From contig FMBT01000431.1 in the NCBI GenBank assembly GCA_900095095.1, forward strand, positions 1 through 64,000: a stretch of 64,000 nt of DNA, read 5' to 3'. The DNA comes from Fragilariopsis cylindrus CCMP1102 (Eukaryota > Bacillariophyta > Bacillariophyceae > Bacillariales > Bacillariaceae). This document shows, in pieces, positions 49,132 through 59,302 of this stretch (its first letter is position 1; each line of letters begins with the position of its first letter). Made by a program: the position numbers and the translations under genes. The notes below the pieces were generated by a model that searched no databases, was not told the origin of the DNA, and worked only from the letters and a program-made list of their open reading frames with translations.

Positions 49132-52100
49132 ATGATGAGATCCTTCGGTTATGTTAGTACCAAGATGATGGTGGATTTATTCATTACTTACGCTGTCGTT
49201 ATTGTGTTTTTTTCTTGGAACGGATTTTCATCATATTATGATTCAATAATAGCCTCAGTGACAACTTTGTCACCTACTACCACGAGCTCATCGAAAGGAT
49301 TTTGTCAAGCATTCGTTCCTCACTACGGCGGCGTTCGACAACTACGAAAACCAAAGCAAATACCTAATAAATGCGTCATCGCCACAACAACAACAACACC
49401 AACAACCTTGAGCTGCCACGACGATTTCTGTGGCGTTGACGATGATGATGATTGTGAACATTGTGAGGGAAAATCAACACCGAGAAGAAGTAGAAATAAT
49501 AGACGACTGACGAATGAACAACAACGACAAAATCATAATCCCAGTCGTCGAGATTTTTTTGCATGGAATACGGTTCTAGCAGGCATTGCCAGTGGCACCC
49601 TTTCCAACATTCGTGGAACAAACGCTGAAGAGATAGCCAATGTCATCACTACTACGACCCCAACGACCGACCTCGGCAGCCAAGTAAATAATAATAATAA
49701 TAATTACTTTATGACTAATAATGATCAGTATGTACCGTATTCTTCTGTACGGCGATACAAAACTGTCGAATTGTCGAATGGGATGACGGTACTGTTGGTG
49801 AGTGATAAGACAGCAAGACAATCTAGTGCAGCTTTAACCATTAATGGCGCGGGTCAGTTTGCGGAACCGTCCTATTTGAATGGGCTCGCACATCTCATGG
49901 AACATATCGCACTTAGTTCACAAGCGGGACGGTCCAATCAAGGAGATTTTCAAGAATGGCTCGATGGTGATTACGCGGAAGGATTCAGTAATGGATTTAC
50001 AGCCTATGAAAAGGTCTGTTTCCATTTTCAGTGTGAGACAGCCGTGTTTCCCGAGGCGTTGGATAGGTTTTCCAACTTGTTCTCAGATAAGGCCATTCAA
50101 GAAAATTGTCGTAACAAAGAAGCTGTGAAAAGAGAAATTCGACGGGTCAATTCCGAACTAGACAAGAATGATTTGTTTACGCGAGAATTGTATCTCACCA
50201 AAAGCTTAATCAATCCGGACCATCCCTACGCAAAAATGACCCTGGGAAGCACTGAAACATTAGAACGCGTACCGGCGGAAGCCGATATCAATGTATCCAA
50301 GGAGTTATATGACTTTTTTACATCCAAGTACCAACCCGATCAAACGATTTTAGTTGTTGTCAGTTCGAGTTCATTATCTTCCCTAGAAAATATGATACAA
50401 CCCTTCGCTTCGACGTTATCCCGACAAAAGAAGGACGAAGTGGGTGAAAAACAGCGGCGCATCCAAAGAAAATTTCCAAATTTTCTCCTTCCCGGTAAAC
50501 CAATTAATCCGATTTGTTTGTTTCGGGAGAAATCAAGTAACGAGATCTTGGCTGATAACCTTGAGAAGATTTCCTTTCAATGGGCATTGGATCAAGATTA
50601 TAAAGATCTACGATCGAATGAATCGTTTGGTACTGGTATTACCACTACTAAAAGTAGTTACGGCTATTCTGTTGTAACTGCCACTGAAATTGGATTTGTC
50701 ATGGCTGAGATTCTTGGTCGGCGTGGACCAGGCTCACTCTTTCAGCTGCTCCAGAAGAGTAGATGGATTCCGGAGGGCAATCGAGGTGTTCCGAAGATTT
50801 CCTTCCCGGTAGACGTTTCTGGGTTCCAGATTATGAGATTAGAAATCGTTTTGACCCTTCTGGGATTTGCTAAACGCTCGTCTGTCATTGCTGCTGTTTA
50901 CGAATGTCTTGGTAACCTACGATCGAATCCTCCCAGCAGAGAAATGATCTCTCAGTATTGCACTGTAGCGCAACTATATGGCCACGTGCTTGCTCCTAGA
51001 CCACCAGATGCAATAGAATTGGCCTTTGATGGGCAGATATATGGTGTTGATGGACCATTTGGCGTGGGTACGCCTGGATGGCGCCTGATGCCTCCTCCCG
51101 AGGATATTGTAGGAGTTCGGAACATACAAATAACGATGCAAGCTGTTCTAAGTCGAATAAGCGACCCATCCAATGCAATCACGATTGTGACAGCATCCCA
51201 GCGGGCCATTCAATCTTCTCCTGGTAATGGTCTGGATGAACCATTTCCTTTTTTCTCGCCAGCCAGTTGGGACATTTCACCCATAACACAGGCACGCTAT
51301 TTGCCACAGAACAATATTCTGGCAGGAAAGATCAATGAATGGCTTGTTGCTAGACAAATGGAAGAAAAATTACAACCACCGGTCCTCAATCCTTTGATCC
51401 CACCCACACTCAGGCCCCCGCGGATACCTTTGCATAACAGTGTAAATACTTTGATAAGTAGTAACAACGAAGGACAGGACGATAATCTACAAGTGTTCTC
51501 CACCGCCGTATCCTCCTCCTCTGCCGATGCCTACGCTGCATACACTGCATACGAAAATAGCTACGATCCAACTAAATCGTCCCTTGTTCGCGATTATTGG
51601 GCTCTCTTAAAAGTTTATTCCCACAATGACAATATTCCCACTGGAGGATTATCATTACCCCGAATGCCCCCGGAGAAATCCTCGCGTTCCGTTTTTGTTC
51701 TTCAATTGATGTCTTCACGTCCACCAAGGGCTAGTGCCGAAATGGCAGCACACGCTGAGGTATGGAGGATCTCATTGGAATACGCTTTATCAGATTTGGC
51801 CGAACTCGGAGCCCCGGCTGGATTGGCGTATGAGATTAGTTATAACAAGTTTGGTATGAGAGTTGCTATTTTGGGATTGAGTCAAAACATTGCAAGTTAC
51901 TCCCGTCGATTATGTCGTCGAATCGTTGATCATACGAACCAACTCCTGGAAGGTCCAGACCAAATACCCGACTTGATCATCGATACATCCATCCGTAACA
52001 TAAACCGGTTTCGTATGTCCTCCAAACGCAAGCGTGTAGTACTAAATACACTCCAACAAACCACCGCCTCCGATGCCGCCCTAGAGGGAGCAAGCTTTTT

Positions 52101-52347
52101 CAATTCTTGTAGTGGTGGCGTTTGTGTCGCCCAAGGAGATATGTTACCATCTGAGGCGTTAGCATTATTGGCGGACTTGAAGAAGATATTCCGGCAAACG
52201 ACTGGAGTAAACGTCGTTCCTTTCCCTGCGGTCCCAGACGTCGATGATTTATTATACAGAGTGAATTGGATCCCCCGTGCGGCATCAGTTTGTACCATTT
52301 CCGGTGCAACGCTGATTTCGAATCCATGTGGACGAGTTCCTCGCTGA
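49132..52347 (+). CDS. M16-family (insulinase/pitrilysin) zinc metallopeptidase, predicted plastid lumen
   Basis: 1,071 residues, one exon, intact. The N-terminus has a hydrophobic segment (about 9-27) and GFCQAFVPHYG at about 61-71, an ASAFAP-like motif. SRRDFFAWNTVLAGIASGTL near residue 140 looks like a Tat lumen signal. The catalytic half begins at about 205: VELSNGMTVLLVSD, then GLAHLMEHIALSS with zinc ligands His254 and His258 and base Glu257 (HxxEH), and REIRRVNSELDKND with Glu335/Glu342, the third-ligand motif. HPYAKMTLGSTETLE and FFTSKYQPDQTILVVVSS are typical of M16A. The second, non-catalytic half is weaker but of the expected length (the family is usually 950-1,100 residues). Such enzymes degrade peptides inside a closed chamber. 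Lumenal M16 activity is inferred from targeting. Confidence 0.88.
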   Translation: MMRSFGYVSTKMMVDLFITYAVVIVFFSWNGFSSYYDSIIASVTTLSPTTTSSSKGFCQAFVPHYGGVRQLRKPKQIPNKCVIATTTTTPTTLSCHDDFCGVDDDDDCEHCEGKSTPRRSRNNRRLTNEQQRQNHNPSRRDFFAWNTVLAGIASGTLSNIRGTNAEEIANVITTTTPTTDLGSQVNNNNNNYFMTNNDQYVPYSSVRRYKTVELSNGMTVLLVSDKTARQSSAALTINGAGQFAEPSYLNGLAHLMEHIALSSQAGRSNQGDFQEWLDGDYAEGFSNGFTAYEKVCFHFQCETAVFPEALDRFSNLFSDKAIQENCRNKEAVKREIRRVNSELDKNDLFTRELYLTKSLINPDHPYAKMTLGSTETLERVPAEADINVSKELYDFFTSKYQPDQTILVVVSSSSLSSLENMIQPFASTLSRQKKDEVGEKQRRIQRKFPNFLLPGKPINPICLFREKSSNEILADNLEKISFQWALDQDYKDLRSNESFGTGITTTKSSYGYSVVTATEIGFVMAEILGRRGPGSLFQLLQKSRWIPEGNRGVPKISFPVDVSGFQIMRLEIVLTLLGFAKRSSVIAAVYECLGNLRSNPPSREMISQYCTVAQLYGHVLAPRPPDAIELAFDGQIYGVDGPFGVGTPGWRLMPPPEDIVGVRNIQITMQAVLSRISDPSNAITIVTASQRAIQSSPGNGLDEPFPFFSPASWDISPITQARYLPQNNILAGKINEWLVARQMEEKLQPPVLNPLIPPTLRPPRIPLHNSVNTLISSNNEGQDDNLQVFSTAVSSSSADAYAAYTAYENSYDPTKSSLVRDYWALLKVYSHNDNIPTGGLSLPRMPPEKSSRSVFVLQLMSSRPPRASAEMAAHAEVWRISLEYALSDLAELGAPAGLAYEISYNKFGMRVAILGLSQNIASYSRRLCRRIVDHTNQLLEGPDQIPDLIIDTSIRNINRFRMSSKRKRVVLNTLQQTTASDAALEGASFFNSCSGGVCVAQGDMLPSEALALLADLKKIFRQTTGVNVVPFPAVPDVDDLLYRVNWIPRAASVCTISGATLISNPCGRVPR

Positions 52348-52835
52348 ATCAACATCAACATCAACATGTGGTGTGTCGTTGTAACACAACAGCAAACAAA
52401 TCAAATAATAATAACCACCGATAGATTGAAGCATTACTTCAGTCTGGCCTCCTACTACTACTACTCTATGCTACGGTAGATCATTATTTTGATAAATTCA
52501 ATAAGATTAACTTAACTATAAATTCGTACTACCAATTTTTAACATTCGTTATCTTTACAATCCACTCTTCCTATTACTCTCCTCTTGTAAATGATGTGGG
52601 TCTCAGTCAGGAGCCGCTAATAGAAAAGCAAGGAGCGAATATGCGGCCCAAGAAGAAAAGATCCAAAATCATGATCGAGTGAAGTGTGAAGGTGAGTGAA
52701 GGAGAGGCGCTGACTTTTTTGGTCGCTCACTCACTCACATGTATGTGTTTTAAGCGCTATTTGAATTCATTTTTATTTCGTGCACTGAAACCGCCATTTA
52801 TAACTTTATAGAAATAATGGAATACAAATTTATTC
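52348..52835. other. Spacer downstream of M16 gene, nothing recognised
   Basis: 488 bases. A GTGAGT/CACTCA-rich stretch at 52680-52740 is the only notable feature. Confidence 0.4.
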
Positions 52836-53224
52836 ATGCCTCACATTATTAAAGGAAAATTGGAGAACTTATTCAATTATCAAACAAAATCAGCATCTCC
52901 CACCTCTAAAAGAACGTGGGTTTGGGAACCAGCATTTGGTCTTATTGAAGGTCATCGTTTCATATGGTGAAGATCGGAAAGACACTTTGATACTGGTGAG
53001 GCTCCGCTTGGGCAAATCTTCTTTGCCGGCCATTCGGGTTCGGCAGGACTATCTCCACTTGATTTGAGAGAGTTGTCAAAGGAAGAGATACCCAAGGTGG
53101 TGAGCATCTTTGGCCGAGGTACGAAAGATCAACAGAAGATTACTTTCTTGGCACCTTCTATTACGATGAAAGATTCTTTAGAGAATGCGGTTATTGATGC
53201 AAGTATGGATGCCAAGATTGACTG
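52836..53224 (+). pseudogene. Short PH-like gene with one in-frame stop
   Basis: From the ATG at 52836 one frame runs 129 codons to TGA at 53222-53224, with a single TGA at 52974-52976. It reads KGKLENLFNYQTK, WVWEPAFGLIEGHRFIW, stop, RSERHFDTGEAPLGQIFFAG, HSGSAGLSPLDLRELSKEEI, VVSIFGRGTKDQQKITFLAP, SLENAVIDASMDAKID. The W...EGHRFIW(W)RS pattern resembles the first strands of a PH-like fold and the protein looks like a diatom family, but I cannot name it. TGG to TGA is a single substitution, so a recent lesion, a read error or an intron are all possible. Its last codons lie inside the duplicated GST segment. Confidence 0.5.
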
Positions 53225-54272
53225 ATATCAATTCTACCATAGTAGCAGATAAAGCAGACAAGAGCATATGCTTATATATCCCTTTACTTATTCTTATTCA
53301 AACCACCAAACTTGTAATCACCATAAACAAATCTGTCATACACACTAATCGTCTTCTCCTCTGTCATAGACGATTCCTTCACAGACTCTCTTGCCAGGCA
53401 AATATCAATCCAAGCCAATAGTTTGGGAAATTTACCTTTCTGTAGTTCATAATCCTTGTAATGCTTCAAAGTAATAACTAATCTCTGTATGAATGGAAAC
53501 ACGTGTACATCTGCCAAGGTGAAGTCCCCTCCAAGTAGATATGGACCCTTACTTCCAACTAATGCCTCCTCATATGTATCTAAGGCACTCTCCATATCAG
53601 TACATAATTCATCATCTTTGTCATCCTCTTTATTCATTAGATATGTAAATTGCGTCGTTGCAAATACATTATCACAGTGGTCGTTCAACAACCTAATTCT
53701 TGCTCTGCTAAATGGATCTGTGGGCATTAATGTATGTTCTTGTTTTAAAGATGTTGCATAGTCACAGAGGAATTCATTGCAAATTGCACTCTCATATATT
53801 ATGATTGCATAATCTGATGTTGTTGGTACTCTGAGAGTTGGTACCTTTCCTCTTGGGTTAATTGAGAGAAACCAATCCGGTTTCGGTATACCCGACACCT
53901 CCGTTATATCAAATGGCAATTGTAATTCCTTTAGTGCAATCATTGTTCGTTGTGCATAGGGGCAGGTATTACCAGGCATGGTGAAAAATTGAAGCGGAGT
54001 GACAGAAGGAGCTGCACTAATCGTTGCATCATCACCACCTTTTAGCTCCGATATAATTCGATGATGATTAGGTATTCTACCAGCAGGTACGAATCCGCTT
54101 GCCAACAATTGGATAGAGCAGAAAACTAAACTCAACATTAATGTCCTCATCATCTTGTTTGTGTGTTGTTTTGTGGTATGATTGATCTATTCTGACAACA
54201 CCTTGATATAAAGTGACTTCATGCAATAACTTATGTCAGTACTGTATGACAACAAGTAACCTAACCCTTCTC
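53175..54272 (-). repeat. 1.1-kb segmental duplication, copy 2 (inverted partner at 24887-25968)
   Basis: Same boundaries as copy 1 seen from the other strand. This copy includes the 3' end of the adjacent PH-like gene, whose remainder is present only here, so this locus is the likely source. Confidence 0.9.
53284..54153 (-). CDS. Omega-like glutathione S-transferase, copy 2, intact
   Basis: 289 residues, uninterrupted. The signal peptide ends in ASGFVPAG (about residue 20), an ASAFAP-like plastid motif. The thioredoxin-like N-domain has FFTMPGNTCPYAQRTMIALK; Cys64 starts the CPYAQR motif of omega and related GSTs, which use Cys rather than Ser or Tyr. FLSINPRGKVPTLRVP gives the cis-Pro of the glutathione site and IYESAICNEFLCDY the next helix. 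The helical C-domain has YLLGGDFTLADVHVFPFIQR, the conserved hydrophobic staple region. Typical reactions are thiol transfer, dehydroascorbate reduction or deglutathionylation. The paralogue at 25 kb is frameshifted in this very CPYAQR motif. Confidence 0.9.
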   Translation of the reverse strand: MMRTLMLSLVFCSIQLLASGFVPAGRIPNHHRIISELKGGDDATISAAPSVTPLQFFTMPGNTCPYAQRTMIALKELQLPFDITEVSGIPKPDWFLSINPRGKVPTLRVPTTSDYAIIIYESAICNEFLCDYATSLKQEHTLMPTDPFSRARIRLLNDHCDNVFATTQFTYLMNKEDDKDDELCTDMESALDTYEEALVGSKGPYLLGGDFTLADVHVFPFIQRLVITLKHYKDYELQKGKFPKLLAWIDICLARESVKESSMTEEKTISVYDRFVYGDYKFGGLNKNK

Positions 54273-54545
54273 GTAATAAAAATGTATTTATGCCTAATTA
54301 TTGCGCTCATAAAATTGGATTGTGTAAGGTTATACGTGATATATTACAGATTTTTGTCTTAGCAAGTAAGTTATATCTTTTATTTTTGTCCGTGTACAAT
54401 AGCCGACACATCTACTATCTAGTTAGTACTGTACCGGTAGGCCTGCTACTGCCTAGATAGTAGTAGTGCCGAAGTGCAAAGTACAAGTAACACTCTAAAG
54501 AATCTAAAGAGTTCCAAGAACGTCAATCAAGTAATAGTTCTTTAG

Positions 54546-54577
<32 letters not shown>

Positions 54578-54617
54578 GTAGTAGTAGCAGTAGTAGTAGT
54601 ATTTAATTAAAGAAAAA
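54154..54617. promoter_or_regulatory. Divergent intergenic region with TCTA microsatellite
   Basis: 464 bases between divergent starts. CTAT repeats at 54546-54577 and AGT repeats just after them lie about 20-70 bases before the next ATG. Confidence 0.5.
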
Positions 54618-54935
54618 ATGAAGGCCGACAGTGACGATGATGTTGAGATGTGCGGTGGAGTAGTAGTTCAAACAGTTGCTGGTGCCACTAATAAACGAAA
54701 ACGCAGCAAGGATGATGACGAAGAAACGATGACGACGACGAAGATGAGGATGTGGAAATCTACCGCAGAAGAAGCAGTGGCTGTATCCTTATCGATCTAT
54801 AGTATGAATAAGGAGATGCATATGCATCGGCATGGGAATAATGAAATTGAGACGATTGAGATCCTTCGGGATGTTATCAACTATTCACCAGAAATGTTTT
54901 GGAAACAAGAAGAGCCGACAACCATCACCACCATC

Positions 54936-54970
<35 letters not shown>

Positions 54971-56204
54971 GGATTTAATATTTTATGAAAAAGGAGCAAT
55001 GGTTATTGGATCCATTAACAACAACGACAATAATAATGGTGGGGGTAAAGACGATAACAGCATGCATGAACAAGCAGCAGCAGCAGCAGTAGCAGAAGTT
55101 GTCGAAATGAACGACGTCAACGTCGACGTCGACTCCGTTGATGAAGTATTCTCTCCATCCAAACGTGATAATAAAATTTTGACTATTGTTCGTGATTTAT
55201 TAGGTAGTTCCGTTCAAGAACTATTATCCTCATCATTATTAAAAAATAATATTAATAGTACGCTGCCGATCACAATGGATAGTATCAACAATGACGACTA
55301 CGATTACGATTACTACCACAACGACGAAGAAATCGATGTTGTTCACCACCAAAACGCCAATGACAAAAACAAAATCACTACTACTACTACTCCTACTCCA
55401 ACTTGTGTACCGAAGATTAGAATGGAACGACTCCTGAAGAATGTATTCCAAAGAACAAGTGCTGCCGGTACTACTACTCATACTACTATTGATGTTGATG
55501 ATGATGACGATGATTACAATGATGAGGACGAATTGGAAGAAATCAACATGCTTGCTCGTAAAGTATCACGTTCTGTGGTGGATGATTTATCAAATATCCT
55601 TAGTACCGTTGCCGAATGCTCGAGAGAACAACAACAACGACAACCACCACCACTACCACCATTGACGTCTACTGATTCTTCTCCTCCTCTGGCAACAGCA
55701 GTTACATTATCATCCATAAATAATGATAATGATAAAGATGATGATAGTGAGATTATTATTGCATCTACTTTACTACTCTGTGAGGAAGTACTACCACCCG
55801 ATGGTAATGATACTACTGATAGTACTGATGATGATGATGATTTACTTGTTCTATCCAAAGAGGATGCTCTTGCGGAAAGGGTATTAGTCTGTCATGAAAA
55901 AGGATTATTTGATGGTGATACTAATCGAAAAATAAAAATTAACACAAACACTTGTTTTACTACTTTAGAAAATAATGATCCGAATAACCAGAATCAGAAT
56001 CAGCAGCATTATAATAGTAACGACAATGATAATGATAATGAAAATGATAATATCCTTGTTCAACGGTTGGCTGTACTACGTGAAACGACACAGGCAATTC
56101 GATACAAGACATTAATGCTGACCAAACGACGATTATCACCACAATACGATGATAATAATGATAACGACAACAATAACAACAACAACTATACCATCATAGT
56201 ATAA
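54618..56204 (+). CDS. Low-complexity, probably nuclear protein of unknown function
   Basis: 528 residues, intact. A likely nuclear localisation signal is near the N-terminus (NKRKRSKDDD, about 26-35). Ordered-looking pieces are AEEAVAVSLSIYSMNKEMHM, IEILRDVINYSPEMFW, ILTIVRDLLGSSVQELLSSS, MLARKVSRSVVDDLSNILS and EDALAERVLVCHEKGLFDG; the rest is Asn, Asp, Thr and Ser runs. I do not recognise a family. The helical pieces with conserved-looking spacing suggest a regulatory or scaffold protein, but that is only inference. The length without stops makes coding likely. Confidence 0.55.
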
Positions 56205-56774
56205 GTCAAATGCGGCGAGCGAAAGAAAGAAAGAAAGAGAATTTATGAAAAGAAAGAGAGAGAGAGAGAGAGATAGACAGAAAGGTACACGATGATTATG
56301 TTGAAAGAAAAGAAGAACGAACGACTCACTACTTGGTTCGTGTTAATGCGATAGGCAAAATCTGGAAAAGGTGTTAATCTAATATTCATGTTAATGTTAA
56401 TGTTAAAATAAAAATTAAAGTGACTGCATTCTGCGTTAATAGGTCTAGAAAAGGGCTAGATTAAATTTCTGAAGGAGCATGTGTTTTATATATAAAATTT
56501 AAATCGACCCGATAAGTTTTGATAGAATCTAAAAGATTGATATAGCTTAAGACATGCTATGCTATACGTAACATAGCGTAGTTGACTCCTTTTATATACA
56601 TACATAAAAGTTACAAGGCAGTCGGTTACTGCGAATGCAAAATTTGTATTACAGTAGTAGTAGGAGTAAACACCAGAAAAAAAGCCAATCGACAAGTATT
56701 GATCCAATCCGTTGCGGTATCTATTTATTCTTTGGACTCCTGTTCAATATGACACTCCTGGTGTTATTTATAAA
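56205..56774. other. Convergent spacer with GA-rich repeats
   Basis: AAAG/GA microsatellites at 56220-56272 lie in the 3' region of the previous gene. Two short frames on opposite strands near 56486-56859 overlap and are not called. Confidence 0.4.
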
Positions 56775-57328
56775 TTACAAGAAGCACATCGATGTCAGGC
56801 GAAAGCCACCGCAACTACTTTTTTCGACGAATCCTTTGCCAACCAATGTACTGCGTTGAACGTTGTGTGATGCATTTGGTGTGTCTCTTCCACAGGCAAT
56901 AGCGAGTTCACTGTTGGTGTGGATCTGACCATCACACATCAGATCGAACATTTTTTCTGGATTTCCACCGATCTTGAAGACTTTCTTTAGATACGTTTGC
57001 AAGTCTGTATTACAAGTAATTGTATCTTCGCCCATATTCTTTGGTGCAGCCATTATCCCGGCGTTGGTGAGGGAGATCGTCTTTCCATCGGGTAGCTCCA
57101 ACAACGCATTCTTCTTCTTTGCCTCCTTTCCAATCGTAACGTTGAAACTTGCAGGCTTGGTAAATCCACACATTTTCATCACATAGTCACGGGTTGGTGT
57201 ATCAATTTTAAGTTACGAAGTTGAGCTAGAACAGCAATTGTCTTTATGACGACGGTGACCTTCTGCCCGTTAATAGTAGGAGTCGCCATTGCGGTCTTCG
57301 ACTTCTTCTTGGTGTTGCTAGGAGGCAT
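56775..57328 (-). CDS. Small conserved protein with winged-helix-like C-terminus; one frameshift
   Basis: From the ATG at 57328 (MPPSNTKKKSKTAMATPT), a basic tail, then VTVVIKTIAVLAQLRN and LKIDTPTRDYVMKMCGFTKP joined across an A4 run near 57210. The remaining 135 residues are in the second frame: ALLELPDGKTISLTNAGIMA, DLQTYLKKVFKIGGNPEKMF, ELAIACGRDTPNASHNVQRS, LVGKGFVEKSSCGGFRLTSM. Both halves look like helix-turn-helix plus a beta wing, a pattern I have seen in diatom nuclear proteins of unknown function. Total about 184 residues. One additional A restores the frame, so an assembly indel is likely. DNA binding is inferred, not shown. Confidence 0.55.
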
Positions 57329-57355
57329 GATGTTTCTTAGTTTCTTCTTCTTCTT

Positions 57356-57742
57356 TTCTTAAGTTCGAACGATGAAGATTGTTTTCTTCAATCAATTTTG
57401 TAAAGTTTGTGAAAAAGTTATGTCAAACCGAATCTTGTGTACTATACTGTATACTTATAATAACAGTATTGTTTGATCATCACGTTCCAGCATCGTTGCT
57501 TCACCGTGGACCGAATCATAATATTCTTTGATTTTGTCGGAGTCTTCAACAAACAAATAATTTACGGGTCAAGTCCCGCGAATCGTCAATCAAGTACTGT
57601 AGGTCCTACCGTAGGCAACTGTCTATTGGGATGAAAATTCTCATTCCGACTGCTAATAATTCATTATTTAATATCTATTCTTAAGTTCGAACGAGGAAGA
57701 TTGTTTTCTTCAGTCAATTTTGTAAACTTCTTGTGAAAACTA
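57356..57742. repeat. Pair of ~60-bp direct repeats, 322 bp apart
   Basis: Both copies start TTCTTAAGTTCGAACGA and share GAAGATTGTTTTCTTCA and TCAATTTTGTAAA; only a few bases differ. Confidence 0.85.
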
Positions 57743-57965
57743 AAAATTTGACGGACAACGGACAACATGTTTGTTGATTAATTTTGTCAACGACTGACCG
57801 TGGCAAATAAAAACTCCTAAATGGGACTGCTGTAGATAGAGACCCAACTTATTGCATCTCTTGCTTCTTGTTCTGACGAAATAAGCAAACATGATCATAA
57901 GCATAATGGATTAATCTTTTATTTGAATGATGATAATATTTATTTCTACTTAAAAACTTACACCA

Positions 57966-57987
57966 GGGGGGGGGGGGGGGGGGGGGG
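57966..57987 (+). repeat. Homopolymer run of 22 G
   Basis: Uninterrupted G run in an AT-rich region, about 205 bp upstream of the SDR start. It could form a G-quadruplex; its length is also a known sequencing weak spot. Confidence 0.8.
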
Positions 57988-58191
57988 CAGAGAAAGTACA
58001 ATTATTTCACTCAATTTGTTCATTATTTTAACAAAATGAGCAAAGAAAGATCGTCGAATGAATGAATGAATCGAATCGAATGAATCGAATGAATATTCGG
58101 CAGATCTCATTTTTAATTTGAAGAAAAACACACAGCATATATTTTATATTCAACGACTGACAACTATAACTGCACACTGCATAAGCAAACA

Positions 58192-59302
58192 ATGGTTTCT
58201 TTACAGTTCCTTCTTCTTGTTTTCGTTGCTTTCTTCCTGATGGTAGGACTAAAACCACAAGCGGCATTTGCCTTATCATCTCCTGATCATCCTCAAAGGA
58301 TTGCATTGGTAACAGGGTCAAATAAAGGTGAGATATGTTCACGATTACTATTGATCATTTAGTTTTTATCAGAAATCTAATTATTCGCCTCCGTCGTCGT
58401 CGTCGTCGTCGTCGTCGTCCCCGTCAATCTGCGCATATTATATACAATATCATCAATATTTAAATTCCAAAAACACAGGAATCGGCATTGAAATCGTTCG
58501 GAAACTCGGATCGGAGAAGAAGAAAAACAACAGCAGCGACAATGCCTTCTTCTGCATTTTAGGTTGCAGAAATATAGATTTGGGACGTGCTGCTGTTGAG
58601 AAATTGAAATCAGAAGGAATAATGGACATTGCATTTATCAGGATTGATCTACAGGATTTGGATTCTATTCAAACTGCAGTACAGCAAATAGAAGAAACAT
58701 ACGGAAGGTGTGATGTTTTAGTGAATAACGCGGCAGTATGTTACAATGATCCTACTCTATATGGTACCACTTCACATACTCCGTTTGCAGAGCAAGCTGA
58801 GATAACCGTGAAAACCAATTTCTTTGGAACACTTGCTCTTACGAAGGCTATACTACCATTGATGGAAAAATCATCCGAATCACCAAGGATTATTAATATT
58901 GCTAGCTCTGCTGGACGACTATCTATTTTACCCTCACAAGATCGAAGGGACGTTTTTTCATCAGATACACTCCGAATGGAGGATCTTGAAAGTTATATGG
59001 TCGACTTCATCCAAGCAGCAAAACGTGGTACACACAAAGAAGAGGGTTGGCCGAATACAGGTTACGGGGTATCAAAAGTAGGAATTATTGCAATGACAAA
59101 AATTCTTGCACGAGAAAACAGTAATAATAAGTTTATGGTAAATAGTATCGATCCTGGATACTGCTCCACTGATCAGAATAACAATCAAGGTTTTATCTCT
59201 GCCGAACGAGGTGCAATCACGCCGTACTTACTAGCCACAATGGAACCAGAACAACATGTTACCGGTATGCATTGGTACCAAGAAAAAGAGATTGAATGGT
59301 AA
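58192..59302 (+). CDS. Short-chain dehydrogenase/carbonyl reductase (CBR1-like), plastid or ER targeted
   Basis: Exons 58192-58327 and 58479-59302; the 151-nt intron has GTGAGA and ACACAG ends, splits the Gly codon of the coenzyme motif and holds a CGT microsatellite (58394-58421). 319 residues. Signal peptide to about residue 27 ending PQAAFALSSP, an ASAFAP-like plastid motif. Rossmann motif VTGSNKGIGIEIVRKL, VLVNNAAVCYN, catalytic Ser in INIASSAGRLS, and YGVSKVG with catalytic Tyr and Lys. The insertion before the Tyr and the late ERGAITPYLLATMEPE match animal and plant carbonyl reductases, monomeric NADPH enzymes that reduce aldehydes, quinones and other carbonyls. Intact. Substrate unknown; plastid detoxification is a reasonable inference. 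Confidence 0.88.

Larger units (their letters stand above)
57329..58191. promoter_or_regulatory. Divergent intergenic region with direct repeats and poly-G
   Basis: 863 bases. It contains an approximately 60-bp direct repeat (57356-57416 and 57678-57742) and a run of 22 G (57966-57987). The first repeat copy abuts the winged-helix-like gene start, so the second may be a duplicated promoter/leader. GAAT/GAATC repeats occur at 58056-58092. Confidence 0.5.
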
